A stretch of 51,110 nt of DNA from Desulfovirgula sp. (GTDB lineage Bacteria > Bacillota > Desulfotomaculia > Desulfotomaculales > Nap2-2B). The translations under genes were made by a program, and so were the position numbers. Shown piece after piece: positions 44,661-51,110 of the stretch; position 1 is the stretch's first letter; every line of letters begins with the position of its first letter. Location of the stretch: contig DYES01000075.1 in NCBI GenBank assembly GCA_020725585.1, positions 1-51,110 of the forward strand. The letters run 5' to 3'. Below the pieces are notes generated by a model. It saw only the letters and a program-made list of their open reading frames with translations. It made no database searches and was not told the origin of the DNA.

Positions 44661-45347
44661 TTATAGTGCCGACTCTTTTCGATCCAGCAATCTGTTGAGC
44701 ACCGTGGCGAACTCTCCCCAGGTGACTGGCGAGTTCGGGTCGTGATCACCCACAATCAAACCCCTCTCTTTTAAGCGGGCGATTTCTCCCGCCGGGTCCC
44801 ACTTCTGTTCAGGTTGAAGGTGCAAAGCTTTCACCAAAGCCTGGGCCAGCGCCCCGGCCAGGCCGTCGAGAAAGGAAGGGTCTGCCAGGTGTGCAGCGTC
44901 CCGGGGATGATCGATAAAAAGGTTTTCCAGCAGCACGGCGGGCATCCTGGTTTCCCGCAAAACCGCAAAATTAGCCCGCTTCTTTCCGCGGTCCGGGAAG
45001 CCAAAGCGGCCGTAATAGCGCATCAACTCTTCGTGGAGAACGGCGCGTAAGCCCTCCGTGCCCTCCGGGGCGGCCACGTGCACGTAGCTTTCGAAGCCCG
45101 TGCCTCCCCCCGCGTTTACGTGCAGGGAGCAAAAGAAATCCGCCCCGCGGCTGTTGGCCAGGCCGGCACGGGCGCCAAGACTGACGGTATCGTCCCCGGC
45201 CCGCGTGAAAACTACTTCCACCTGGTAGCCACTCAACTTGTCAATCAAAAGTCTGGCCACTTTTAACGTGAGGTCTTTTTCTTTCAACCCAAAACCCGTT
45301 CCCCCCGGATCTTTTCCCCCGTGACCCGGATCGATGACGATCAGCAT
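44661..45347 (-). CDS. N-acetylmuramoyl-L-alanine amidase (Amidase_3) with SLH-like tail
   Basis: The 228-residue protein has the zinc-amidase pattern: His9 in IDPGHGGKDPG, Glu23, His76 in CSLHVNAG and the catalytic-type Glu141 in VLLENLFIDHPRD. It cleaves the bond between muramic acid and L-alanine in peptidoglycan. The C-terminal 45 residues (WDPAGEIARLKERGLIVGDHDPNSPVTWGEFATVLNRL) look like one degenerate SLH repeat. There is no signal peptide, so it may act in the mother cell during sporulation or leave the cell by another route. The ATG has only a G-rich upstream stretch. Confidence 0.88.
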   Translation of the reverse strand: MLIVIDPGHGGKDPGGTGFGLKEKDLTLKVARLLIDKLSGYQVEVVFTRAGDDTVSLGARAGLANSRGADFFCSLHVNAGGGTGFESYVHVAAPEGTEGLRAVLHEELMRYYGRFGFPDRGKKRANFAVLRETRMPAVLLENLFIDHPRDAAHLADPSFLDGLAGALAQALVKALHLQPEQKWDPAGEIARLKERGLIVGDHDPNSPVTWGEFATVLNRLLDRKESAL

Positions 45348-45622
45348 AAAGTCGGCCCCCCAGCCTTAAAATTCCATACTTCCCATGGCCAGGCACAGAT
45401 TTGAAGTACGGAGTCATAAAATGAATGATTGACAAAAGTTATTATACCGTACAGATGTTCCGGTGTAAATAGGAATGTAATTTGTGAAATTTTCGACTTT
45501 ATTAAAAAACAATTCAACCTGCAGGTCGGGCGTTTTAAGGAAAAAATATTTCTTTTCCGGCCAAAATGTTATAGACTATATAGCACCCCTCCCCCCAGCT
45601 CATAAACGATTGCGGAGGTGAA

Positions 45623-45847
45623 GTGAAGTTGATGGGTTTGCAGGAAACTTTCCATTATTTGTCGAGAGCCGGCGTTAAGGCCCTGCCCGTTCCGGGAACG
45701 AATAAATATTTTATTTCTTTTCAAGATGGCCAATCGGCATACATCAGAGAAAAAATTTTGCTCCGGCTGGCCAAGTCCGCCGTTAAAGACCCCCAGACGA
45801 TCATTCAAACCTTAAAAAATGCGCAAAGACCGCAAACACCCCGGTAG
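45623..45847 (+). CDS. Small uncharacterised protein
   Basis: The 74-residue protein (MKLMGLQETFHYLSRAGVKALPVPGTNKYF to QRPQTPR) is basic and mostly helical at its ends. GGAGGTGA lies just before GTG 45623. TTG 45629 or ATG 45632 would have longer spacing. The stop codon lies in the loop of a perfect terminator hairpin. I do not recognise the family. Confidence 0.65.
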   Translation: MKLMGLQETFHYLSRAGVKALPVPGTNKYFISFQDGQSAYIREKILLRLAKSAVKDPQTIIQTLKNAQRPQTPR

Positions 45848-45859
45848 GGGTGTTTTAAT
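45834..45859 (+). terminator. Terminator overlapping the small-protein stop codon
   Basis: AAACACCCC (45834-45842) pairs perfectly with GGGGTGTTT (45847-45855). TTTTAATTTT follows. The TAG stop codon is at 45845-45847 across the loop. Confidence 0.85.
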
Positions 45860-45904
45860 TTTACCTTAAACTACCGGCAGACTTACCGGCCCCCTTTTGA
45901 CGCC

Positions 45905-46060
45905 CTACGTGCTCGGCCTGTTCGGGCCGCGGCGGCGGGTTTTTCTTTTCTCTTCGCCCACACGCCCCAGGTCCCAGACAGGGCGATATCCGCCCTCGGT
46001 GCTGCCGGGAACTCTGTACCTGGAAACCGCCCCGTAAATCCGTTTTACTCTCACTGGCAT
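45905..46060 (-). CDS. Small basic protein (51 residues), unrecognised
   Basis: On the minus strand the ATG at 46060 has GGAG seven bases upstream within GGAGAAAGGAG. The frame reads MPVRVKRIYGAVSRYRVPGS and ends in an arginine-rich tail before TAG at 45905. Composition (GC-rich third positions, tyrosine- and arginine-rich) looks coding. An overlapping 79-residue frame in another phase has no ribosome site and is rejected. The function is unknown. Confidence 0.5.
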   Translation of the reverse strand: MPVRVKRIYGAVSRYRVPGSTEGGYRPVWDLGRVGEEKRKTRRRGPNRPST

Positions 46061-46312
46061 CTCCTTTCTCCAGCCCAAATTTTAATTTCCGATTTTTCAA
46101 ATAAAGTCCTCTGAAAAGTAATTTTCCCCCGGCAATGATTTATTATTTATTCCGGGTAGAAATTTTAGAAATTTATTTAGAAATTTATTGCAAAAGAAGG
46201 CTAAATTTTATGAAGAAATTTTTGCCACCCCGGCCAGCAGGATTTTACAATCCGCGCGGCGAAAAAATGTACAAAACCTTAAAATCGAAATAACCGAAGG
46301 GAGAGGTTTACC

Positions 46313-46525
46313 TTGACGGCATCAAAAAAAACCTATAAGTTCAGCTACCAGATCGACCAGGCGTTATGCATGGCTTGCGCGGCCTGCGAATGGGAATGTC
46401 GCGACGGGGGAATATATATCGACGAGACCGTGAATTACGCCATTAACCTGGATAACTGCACCCGCTGCGGCCGCTGCTTCCGGGCCTGCCCGACGGGAGC
46501 CATCAGCCGCGTTTCCAACCCGTAA
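46313..46525 (+). CDS. Ferredoxin with two [4Fe-4S] clusters
   Basis: The 70-residue protein has two cysteine sets: Cys19, 22, 25, 29 (CMACAACEWEC) and Cys49, 52, 55, 59 (CTRCGRCFRACP). These form two [4Fe-4S] clusters as in bacterial electron-transfer ferredoxins. TTG 46313 has GGGAGAGG upstream. It is monocistronic and closed by a strong terminator. The electron partner cannot be read from the context. AT-rich upstream DNA contains three TAGAAATTT copies (46157, 46166, 46178). Confidence 0.93.
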   Translation: MTASKKTYKFSYQIDQALCMACAACEWECRDGGIYIDETVNYAINLDNCTRCGRCFRACPTGAISRVSNP

Positions 46526-46601
46526 AAACGGACGATCAGTTGCTAAAGGCCGGCCCAGTTCCCGCCGGCTAATCTTTAAGCAAGTTTATTAAAGAGCGAG
46601 C

Positions 46602-46642
46602 AAAAGCCCTCCAAAAAGACTTATCCTGCCGGAGGGCTTTTT
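46602..46642. terminator. Bidirectional terminator between ferredoxin and the next gene
   Basis: AAAAGCCCTCC (46602-46612) pairs with GGAGGGCTTTT (46631-46641) around an 18-base loop. T-runs exist on both strands, serving ferredoxin (+) and the 46656-46988 gene (-). Confidence 0.85.
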
Positions 46643-46655
46643 ATCGTTTTTTGCC

Positions 46656-46988
46656 TTAACGGGTGATGTATTCGAAAAACCCGGCCAGCCGGCCGCCCTT
46701 TTCAGCCAGGAAATTTTCCAATTGGGATTCCGTCATGCTCCTCACCGCCTCCGGGTCTTTTTCGTCGGCCAGACCGAACATGATCCTTTTAATTTTCCCC
46801 AGCTCTATTGCCACTGTAATGACCGCCTCGCCCGCTCCCTCAAAACCGGTCCTGAATTCCAGCTCGTCAAAGTCTTCGGGCGGATCCGAAAAATAGGTGC
46901 AGCTCACCCCGAAAGCCCTTAAACGATCCTGATCCCGTACATTTTCCAGGTTAAGCTCCCTGTCCATATACCTGCGGAATTGTTCCAT
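46656..46988 (-). CDS. Uncharacterised 110-residue protein
   Basis: The protein (MEQFRRYMDRELNLENVRDQ to GGRLAGFFEYITR) is acidic and looks soluble, with a central strand-rich part (EAVITVAIELGKIKRIMFGLAD). It has one cysteine and no signal peptide. ATG 46988 has GGAGGAGG upstream, so the start is solid. It is not recognised. It sits alone, with its own terminator, downstream of a 494-bp intergenic region that has tandem duplications. Confidence 0.78.
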   Translation of the reverse strand: MEQFRRYMDRELNLENVRDQDRLRAFGVSCTYFSDPPEDFDELEFRTGFEGAGEAVITVAIELGKIKRIMFGLADEKDPEAVRSMTESQLENFLAEKGGRLAGFFEYITR

Positions 46989-47031
46989 TGCGTCCTCCTC
47001 CTTACCCTTTTAGGCCGGTTCGTCTTATCAT

Positions 47032-47124
47032 TTAATAATTACACTTAATAATTACACTTCCCAGTGAACATCTCCTCTGTTTGCAAAATATACTATAAAA
47101 ATTAATTATCAAAAATTAATTATC
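47032..47124. repeat. Two perfect short tandem duplications upstream of the 46988 gene
   Basis: TTAATAATTACAC occurs twice in tandem (47032-47044, 47045-47057). AAAAATTAATTATC also occurs twice in tandem (47097-47110, 47111-47124). Both are exact. They lie in the 46989-47482 gap, a 494-bp stretch that otherwise holds only a start-less open frame and the subtilase terminator. Confidence 0.8.
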
Positions 47125-47149
47125 CGGCTCATACAACTCCAAGGGATTT

Positions 47150-47413
47150 TCACGCTATTCCAATCCGTGCAGCCTGACAGTGCAGGGTTGTCATTAATAC
47201 CTGGAGTTCACTGGATCTCCCAAATATGCGATTAGCGGGATTTCCTTTTCGAAAATAGAGCAGGGAAACCACTTTCATGGCTTCTCTCTCATCAAACCGA
47301 AGCAACGCAGCCGGCTGTCCGTAATGGCTACTCTGTGGGGTTAGTATACTAAGGGTTGCAGCTGATCCGCCGCTGTCTGGTATGGGCGTTACCCTCCCAG
47401 AGGGTAAAAATGC
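47150..47413 (-). other. Open frame without a proper start, possible gene remnant
   Basis: From 47413 down to TGA at 47150 the minus strand stays open for 87 codons, reading SGRVTPIPDSGGSA, SHYGQPAALLRFDEREAMKV, VSLLYFRKGNPANRIFGRS and ELQVLMTTLHCQAARIGIA. The composition looks protein-like. Starts exist only inside it (TTG, then ATG 47278). No known domain is recognised. It may be a relic of a gene or element inserted here. Confidence 0.3.
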
Positions 47414-47432
47414 TTACAACGCAAAAAGTTCA

Positions 47433-47462
47433 CAAAAAAGCACCCCTTACAAAGGGTGCTTC
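47433..47462 (-). terminator. Terminator of the subtilase gene
   Basis: On the minus strand AAGCACCC and GGGTGCTT pair around an 8-base loop, followed by TTTTTT. It lies about 20 bases past the subtilase stop codon. Confidence 0.85.
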
Positions 47463-47482
47463 ACAAATATTTTATAAAATCG

Positions 47483-48718
47483 CTACGGTGCGGTGGCAGT
47501 ACCGGCAGCGGCCTCTTGAGCGTCCACCAAACCGTAGCCAAACAGGTTTGGATCGCCCAGGTTATCGGCAGTTGCCTGCAGCCGCGTCCGGATTTCGTCT
47601 CTCGTGGAAACACCGGAAGCAATCACCAGCGCAGCTGTGCCGGTGACGTGCGGACAGGCCATCGAAGTGCCCTCAAGCACCATGTAGCCGCCGTTCTTAA
47701 AAGTCGACATGATGTTTACTCCCGGAGCCGCGAGCTCAACTTCCGGCCCCCGGCTGCTAAACCAGGCTATATTGTCGTTTTGATCAGTAGCGGAAACGGC
47801 AATCACCTCTTTGTATTTGGCCGGGTACAATACGGTATCATCTCCGGGGCCGGAGTTCCCGGCGGCGGCGACCAGCACCATCCCGCTGTGATAGGCTTTA
47901 ACGATGGCTTCATATAATGACTGGACGTCGGAAGAGGTCCCAAAACTCATATTGACTACCTGCATTTTGTTGTCAATACACCATTGCAGCCCCTCGATAA
48001 TATCGGAAACATACCCTGAGCCCTGCCTGTTCAACACCTTGACCGCATATAGCCAGGCTTCGGGAGCAGTGCCGATCACGCCGACAGCGTTATCCACGGC
48101 GGCGATGATCCCGGCCACATGAGTACCGTGACCGTTATCGTCGTCAGGGCTTTTGCGGGGATTGATGGTATTGATGCCGCCTTTGATATTAGCCTGAAGA
48201 TCGGGGTGATCCAGATCTATCCCCGTGTCCAGAATTGCCACCTTAACCCCGCCGCCCGCATTGGCGCCCGGGTCTACCGCCAGTTTAGGATCTTCTTTAT
48301 CCCACACCAGATCTGCATCGATGCGATCCACTCCCCACGGGAGAATCTCGGGGTCAGCGGGAGGCGGTGCGGGCTGAGGAGGTTTTTTCTGGGGCCTTCC
48401 CTGGGTATAAACCAGAGCATCAGGATCGACCCGGAGTACTTCCGACCGCTGCCGCAGAGCTTTTTCCTTGTCTGGGTCCACTAACACTACCGCCGCATTA
48501 ATCAGCGGCAGATCCTTCACTTTTGAAATGCCGGCGTGTCTTAAAACTTTGTCCTTAGCTGGCTGTTCAATCAACCAGTTTTGGAAAACCACGATCTTGC
48601 GCTCCGGGGATTTTGAATTACCGCTGGCATTGCTGGCAAAAGCCGCAATTGCCGTACCGAAAACCAAAGCCAAAATAAGCAAGCCAACCAAAAGCCATTT
48701 AAGCCGCCTTTTTTTCAC
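47483..48718 (-). CDS. Secreted subtilisin-like serine protease (S8)
   Basis: The 411-residue protein has a signal peptide (about 1-29, ending FAS), an I9-type propeptide (about 38-105: KIVVFQNWLIEQ, INAAVVLVDPDK), a proline-rich linker and the S8 catalytic domain. The triad is Asp164 (AILDTGID), His197 (GHGTHVAG) and Ser352 (GTSMACPHVTG), with oxyanion Asn288 (AAAGNSG). It should mature outside the cell by removing its own propeptide. GTG 48718 has AGGAGG nine bases upstream. It is a single-gene unit with a terminator. Confidence 0.95.
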   Translation of the reverse strand: MKKRRLKWLLVGLLILALVFGTAIAAFASNASGNSKSPERKIVVFQNWLIEQPAKDKVLRHAGISKVKDLPLINAAVVLVDPDKEKALRQRSEVLRVDPDALVYTQGRPQKKPPQPAPPPADPEILPWGVDRIDADLVWDKEDPKLAVDPGANAGGGVKVAILDTGIDLDHPDLQANIKGGINTINPRKSPDDDNGHGTHVAGIIAAVDNAVGVIGTAPEAWLYAVKVLNRQGSGYVSDIIEGLQWCIDNKMQVVNMSFGTSSDVQSLYEAIVKAYHSGMVLVAAAGNSGPGDDTVLYPAKYKEVIAVSATDQNDNIAWFSSRGPEVELAAPGVNIMSTFKNGGYMVLEGTSMACPHVTGTAALVIASGVSTRDEIRTRLQATADNLGDPNLFGYGLVDAQEAAAGTATAP

Positions 48719-48864
48719 CTAGTTTCACCTCCTGTTTTTTCGGTTCGAGAAAAAAATTTCCATTGCCTTTATTAAGTTTGTAGTTCTCTGCTCAGAATTT
48801 TTTTCCTGCTTGCCTAAAAAAATTTTTCATGCGGGGCGGGCATTAATCATTAGCAACGCCGTTT

Positions 48865-49020
48865 ATGGGGGTCATTTCGGGGTATCCAAGAAAAAGGCCG
48901 AAGTATTGGACGAAAAAGCTGGAGACCTACATGGCCAATCCTAAGGCCTGTGTAGGCGCGGAAGCTAACGGCAAGCTGGTGGGATTTTTGTTCGGGCACA
49001 TCAAAGGCGGCGAATTCGGG
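48865..49020 (+). pseudogene. Truncated GNAT acetyltransferase fragment
   Basis: PKYWTKKLETYMANPKACVGAEANGKLVGFLFGHIKGGEFG matches the N-terminal third of GNAT acetyltransferases, up to the strand before the acetyl-CoA-binding RGxG motif. The frame then continues to 49146 as unrelated sequence, so motif A is missing. There is no clear ribosome site. It is interpreted as a gene fragment left by recombination with the recombinase relic next to it. Confidence 0.6.
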
Positions 49021-49079
49021 ACCTCTTTCTTTTTAACATATTTGATCAGCGGCATAATCTCGGGATGCAAGAAAACTTT

Positions 49080-49184
49080 TCATGGCTGCCGAAGGGCAAA
49101 GCTTGCTAGCTTTTTCTTGATTTCCGGGTTGAAAAGCTTCCCATAGTGAACAGTCATATCAAGACTGGAGTGGCCGAGAGTGCC
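49080..49184 (-). pseudogene. Tyrosine recombinase C-terminal fragment
   Basis: The minus strand reads GTLGHSSLDMTVHYGKLFNP followed by EIKKKLASFALRQP and a stop at 49080. LGHSS...TVHYGKLF is the pattern of the second catalytic histidine and nucleophile tyrosine of phage-type integrases. The frame has a stop (TAG 49212) just upstream, so only the tail remains. It abuts the acetyltransferase fragment in opposite orientation, and together they look like the scar of a lost mobile element. Confidence 0.6.
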
Positions 49185-49201
49185 TGAACAGGAAAGAGGT
49201 T

Positions 49202-49525
49202 TCAATGAACCCTAGGCGGTTCCCAGGAAAAATTGATTTTGGCCAGGTAAAGCCCGCATGCCTGGGCGTCGGGCTCGCTGTGCTTCAGTATTTCTTTCAG
49301 CCCGGCTTTTCCCACTCTTCTCAAGACATCCGCCGCGCGGATAATCTCCGGCACCCTCTTCTGCAGCGTGCCGTAGTCAGGAATGCTCGCCACGCAACCC
49401 CACCGAATTTCTTCTCTGCCCTGGATTTTCACAAAGAATCGGCAGTCCCGACAGCGCCGGACCGCCCTTTTCCTCATTTCGGGAAGAACTATCCGGTGGC
49501 TCTCCCACAGCTTGTTGTCACGCAT
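49202..49525 (-). CDS. Small cysteine-containing protein in the dinB operon
   Basis: The protein of about 107 residues has CRDCRFF and WGC motifs (three cysteines), and a later lone Cys in AQACGLYLAK. It is basic at the start, and a zinc site is possible but not shown. ATG 49525 has GGGTG six bases upstream. GTG 49534 is an alternative. It overlaps the dinB end by eight bases, so it is translated with dinB and possibly damage-induced. Family not recognised. Confidence 0.72.
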   Translation of the reverse strand: MRDNKLWESHRIVLPEMRKRAVRRCRDCRFFVKIQGREEIRWGCVASIPDYGTLQKRVPEIIRAADVLRRVGKAGLKEILKHSEPDAQACGLYLAKINFSWEPPRVH

Positions 49526-50702
49526 AACGGACACCCGCCTTCGTAAGCGAAACAGCCCGGAAAACGGCCCTTTCGCCGAAGCGGCTGCGGATGCGGTCGC
49601 AGGCCCGCTCGCTCCTCCTTATTTTCTCCCTTTCCCCGAAGAGCGCGGGCTGCTCCATTTTTACGGGGGTTAGACCCCCCAGGGCCACCCCGACCATCCG
49701 GACGGGCCAGCCTTCGGGCCAGTGCTTTTTCAGCAGGTCTACGGCGGCCCGGTAAATGTCCCGGGCAAGGTCCGTTCGTTCGGGGAGAGTCTTCATCCGC
49801 GAAAGCCAGGCGAAGTTCGCGTCTTTAAGCGATAAAGCGACCACCCGGCCCGCATAGCCTCCGGCCCTCACCCTTTCGGCCACCAGGTCGGCCAGCTCTA
49901 AAATGACCACCCTTATTTCTTCGTGGGTCCGGTAGTCCCTGGGCAGGGTCACCTGGTGGCCGACGCTCTTCACTTTCTCCAGGGTGTCCGGGTCGACCGG
50001 GCTGTAGTCTATTCCGTTGGCGCACTGCCAGAGGATTTCGCCGTTTACACCGAAGCGTTTTTTGAGGATTTTTACGGGGAAGCGGGCCAGGTCGCCGATG
50101 GTATGGATGTTAAAAAGCTTTAGGTGATGCTCATACCGGGGCCCTACGCCAAAAAGCTCCCTAACGGGTAGCGGCCACATTCGCGATGGCACATCCTCGT
50201 AATTGAGAACGGTCAGGCCGTCGGGTTTCTGCATTTCCGCTGCCATCTTCGCCAGAAGCTTGTTCGGGCCGATGCCGACGCTGCAGGTAACCCCTACTTC
50301 TTCGCGGATGCGCTTCTTGAGCTTTTGGGCTATTTCTACCGGAGAACCGAATAATTTCTCGCAGCCGGTGACGTCAAGAAAGGCTTCGTCGATGGAGAAG
50401 GGTTCCACCAGGGGGGTGAATTCCCGCATGATGCTTAAGATCCGGGTGGAAAAGTGGACGTAAAGGTGGTGCTGGGGCTTGATGAAAGTTGCTTCCGGAC
50501 AAAGTTTGGCAGCTTCAAAAACGGTCATCCCGGTCTTCACGCCCTTGGCCTTGGCCTCGTAGCTGGCCGCCAGCACCACGCCGTGGCGCTTTTCCGGGTC
50601 GCCGCCGACGATCACCGGCTTTCCTTTGAGCGCCGGGTCCAGCGCCTGGTGGACGCCGGCGTAGAAGGCGTTCATGTCGGCAAGGAAAATGACCCGCTGC
50701 AT
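49518..50702 (-). CDS. dinB: DNA polymerase IV (Y-family)
   Basis: The 394-residue protein has the Y-family catalytic motifs: Asp9 in FLADMNAFYAGVHQ and Asp105-Glu106 in FSIDEAFLDVTG. A little-finger region follows (EILWQCANGIDYSPVDPD, then a conserved RVVALSL stretch). It copies damaged DNA during the SOS response. ATG 50702 is preferred, as MQRVIFLADM fits family starts, with GGGGG 12 bases upstream. A start at 50744 lies inside the promoter. It has its own promoter below lexA and carries the small cysteine protein downstream. Confidence 0.93.
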   Translation of the reverse strand: MQRVIFLADMNAFYAGVHQALDPALKGKPVIVGGDPEKRHGVVLAASYEAKAKGVKTGMTVFEAAKLCPEATFIKPQHHLYVHFSTRILSIMREFTPLVEPFSIDEAFLDVTGCEKLFGSPVEIAQKLKKRIREEVGVTCSVGIGPNKLLAKMAAEMQKPDGLTVLNYEDVPSRMWPLPVRELFGVGPRYEHHLKLFNIHTIGDLARFPVKILKKRFGVNGEILWQCANGIDYSPVDPDTLEKVKSVGHQVTLPRDYRTHEEIRVVILELADLVAERVRAGGYAGRVVALSLKDANFAWLSRMKTLPERTDLARDIYRAAVDLLKKHWPEGWPVRMVGVALGGLTPVKMEQPALFGEREKIRRSERACDRIRSRFGERAVFRAVSLTKAGVRYA

Positions 50703-50732
50703 AAAATAGAAAACCCCCTGGCCAAAACAAAT

Positions 50733-50770
50733 GTTTGGTATCATTATACCAAACTAACGTTCCCTGTCAA
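50733..50770 (-). promoter_or_regulatory. dinB promoter with LexA-like box and overlapping palindrome
   Basis: TTGACA (50770-50765) and TATAAT (50748-50743) are separated by 16 bases. Between them GAAC-GTTA-GTTT (50762-50751) differs by one base from the Firmicute LexA box GAACnnnnGTTC. A second inverted repeat, GTTTGGTAT and ATACCAAAC with a 4-base centre (50733-50754), covers the -10. Repressor bound at either site would block transcription. Confidence 0.75.
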
Positions 50771-50777
50771 GGGGGTT

Positions 50778-51110
50778 TTAATATTTTCTAATTAACGAAA
50801 CCACTTTGCCCAATATAGTCGCTTCGTCGGTTATGATGGGCTGCATTGCCCTGTTTTCCGGCTGGAGACGGATGTGCCCGTCTTCTCTGAAGAAACGCTT
50901 GACCGTGGCTTCGTCTTCGATCAGCGCGGCTACGATGTCGCCGTTTTCGGCGGTGGGCTGCTTGCGGACGACCACGATGTCGCCGTCGAAGATACCGGCA
51001 TCGACCATGCTGTTGCCGCGGACGCGAAGGGCGAAGAGTTCGCCGCTGCCAGCCAGGTCTGCCGGTAGGGTGAGGATGTCTTCCTGGTATTCGACAGCCG
51101 GGACAGGCGA
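50778..51110 (-). CDS. lexA: LexA repressor, C-terminal part (gene continues beyond the window)
   Basis: The frame is open to the window end and reads [20 protein letters not shown], then [20 protein letters not shown] and [20 protein letters not shown]. This is the S24 peptidase domain of LexA, with the catalytic Ser in GNSM and Lys in TVKRFF. The DNA-binding half and the cleavage site lie upstream of 51110. It lies 75 bp upstream of dinB on the same strand, as in other clostridial lexA-dinB units, and is the likely regulator of the dinB promoter. Confidence 0.9.
   Translation of the reverse strand, partial: SPVPAVEYQEDILTLPADLAGSGELFALRVRGNSMVDAGIFDGDIVVVRKQPTAENGDIVAALIEDEATVKRFFREDGHIRLQPENRAMQPIITDEATILGKVVSLIRKY

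Noticed and set aside
44518-44745. 75-codon plus-strand frame upstream of the amidase gene
   Set aside because: Runs through a pyrimidine-rich repeat and over the amidase 3' end, and its GGAG is too close to the GTG.
45861-46100. 79-codon minus-strand frame overlapping the 51-residue protein
   Set aside because: No ribosome site at its start and a junk-like composition; the 45905-46060 frame has GGAG at ideal spacing.
46157-46186. Three TAGAAATTT copies upstream of ferredoxin as a CRISPR-like or operator array
   Set aside because: Units are only 9 bases, unevenly spaced and in very AT-rich DNA; chance is likely, and no CRISPR features exist.

Overview
The window looks like a chromosomal segment of an anaerobic, spore-forming clostridial Firmicute of the Pelotomaculum/Desulfotomaculum type. 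This is an inference. It rests on DnaD and a DnaI-like helicase loader, a LysM/SleB-type spore-cortex hydrolase, RqcH, several S-layer homology (SLH) proteins, TTG/GTG starts behind strong AGGAGG sites, two TRAP transporters, many CoA-linked catabolic genes and a selenoprotein gene. TGA also serves as an ordinary stop in the window, for example in the IclR gene directly upstream of the selenoprotein gene, so the code itself is standard.

Layout. 1-8.9 kb: the 3' part of a tRNA-Pro on the minus strand, an SLH protein, rqcH, an unusual P-loop/Asp23 fusion, a cell-wall hydrolase, the helicase loader and DnaD, a PHP phosphatase with an unconventional start, and a nicotinamidase-like hydrolase. 9-12 kb: a metallophosphoesterase, a small amphi-Trp protein overlapping gap, and gap itself. 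12-18 kb: a two-gene cell-surface locus (SLH plus Ig-like protein and a 1145-residue Ig-repeat protein). 18-19.6 kb: two divergent XRE regulators around three operator-like sites, then a frameshifted ImmA/IrrE relic.

19.6-42.4 kb is one long run of minus-strand catabolic genes. Module 1 (31.2 to 19.6 kb, in transcription order): IclR, TRAP dctQ-dctM-dctP, fumarate-reductase-like flavoprotein, second IclR, ADP-forming acyl-CoA synthetase, acyl-CoA dehydrogenase, biotin-type carboxyltransferase. The order reads as uptake, CoA activation, oxidation, then decarboxylation or carboxyl transfer of a carboxylic acid. Module 2 (42.4 to 31.4 kb): AtuA-like protein, DUF4387 protein, D-glutamate-cyclase-like protein, TRAP dctP-dctQ-dctM, DUF6282-like metal hydrolase, acyl-CoA dehydrogenase, IclR, and a long UGSC-family selenoprotein whose in-frame TGA is followed by a SECIS-like hairpin. 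A divergent GntR/UTRA regulator at 42.7 kb probably controls the AtuA end through shared ACCACTT sites.

43.5-51.1 kb: Mrp/ApbC ATPase, amidase, small proteins, a 2x[4Fe-4S] ferredoxin, a secreted subtilase, relics of an acetyltransferase and a tyrosine recombinase, then lexA (cut by the window end), dinB and a cysteine-containing small protein. dinB has a near-consensus promoter carrying a LexA-like box. No CRISPR array, intact insertion sequence or rRNA gene was seen.
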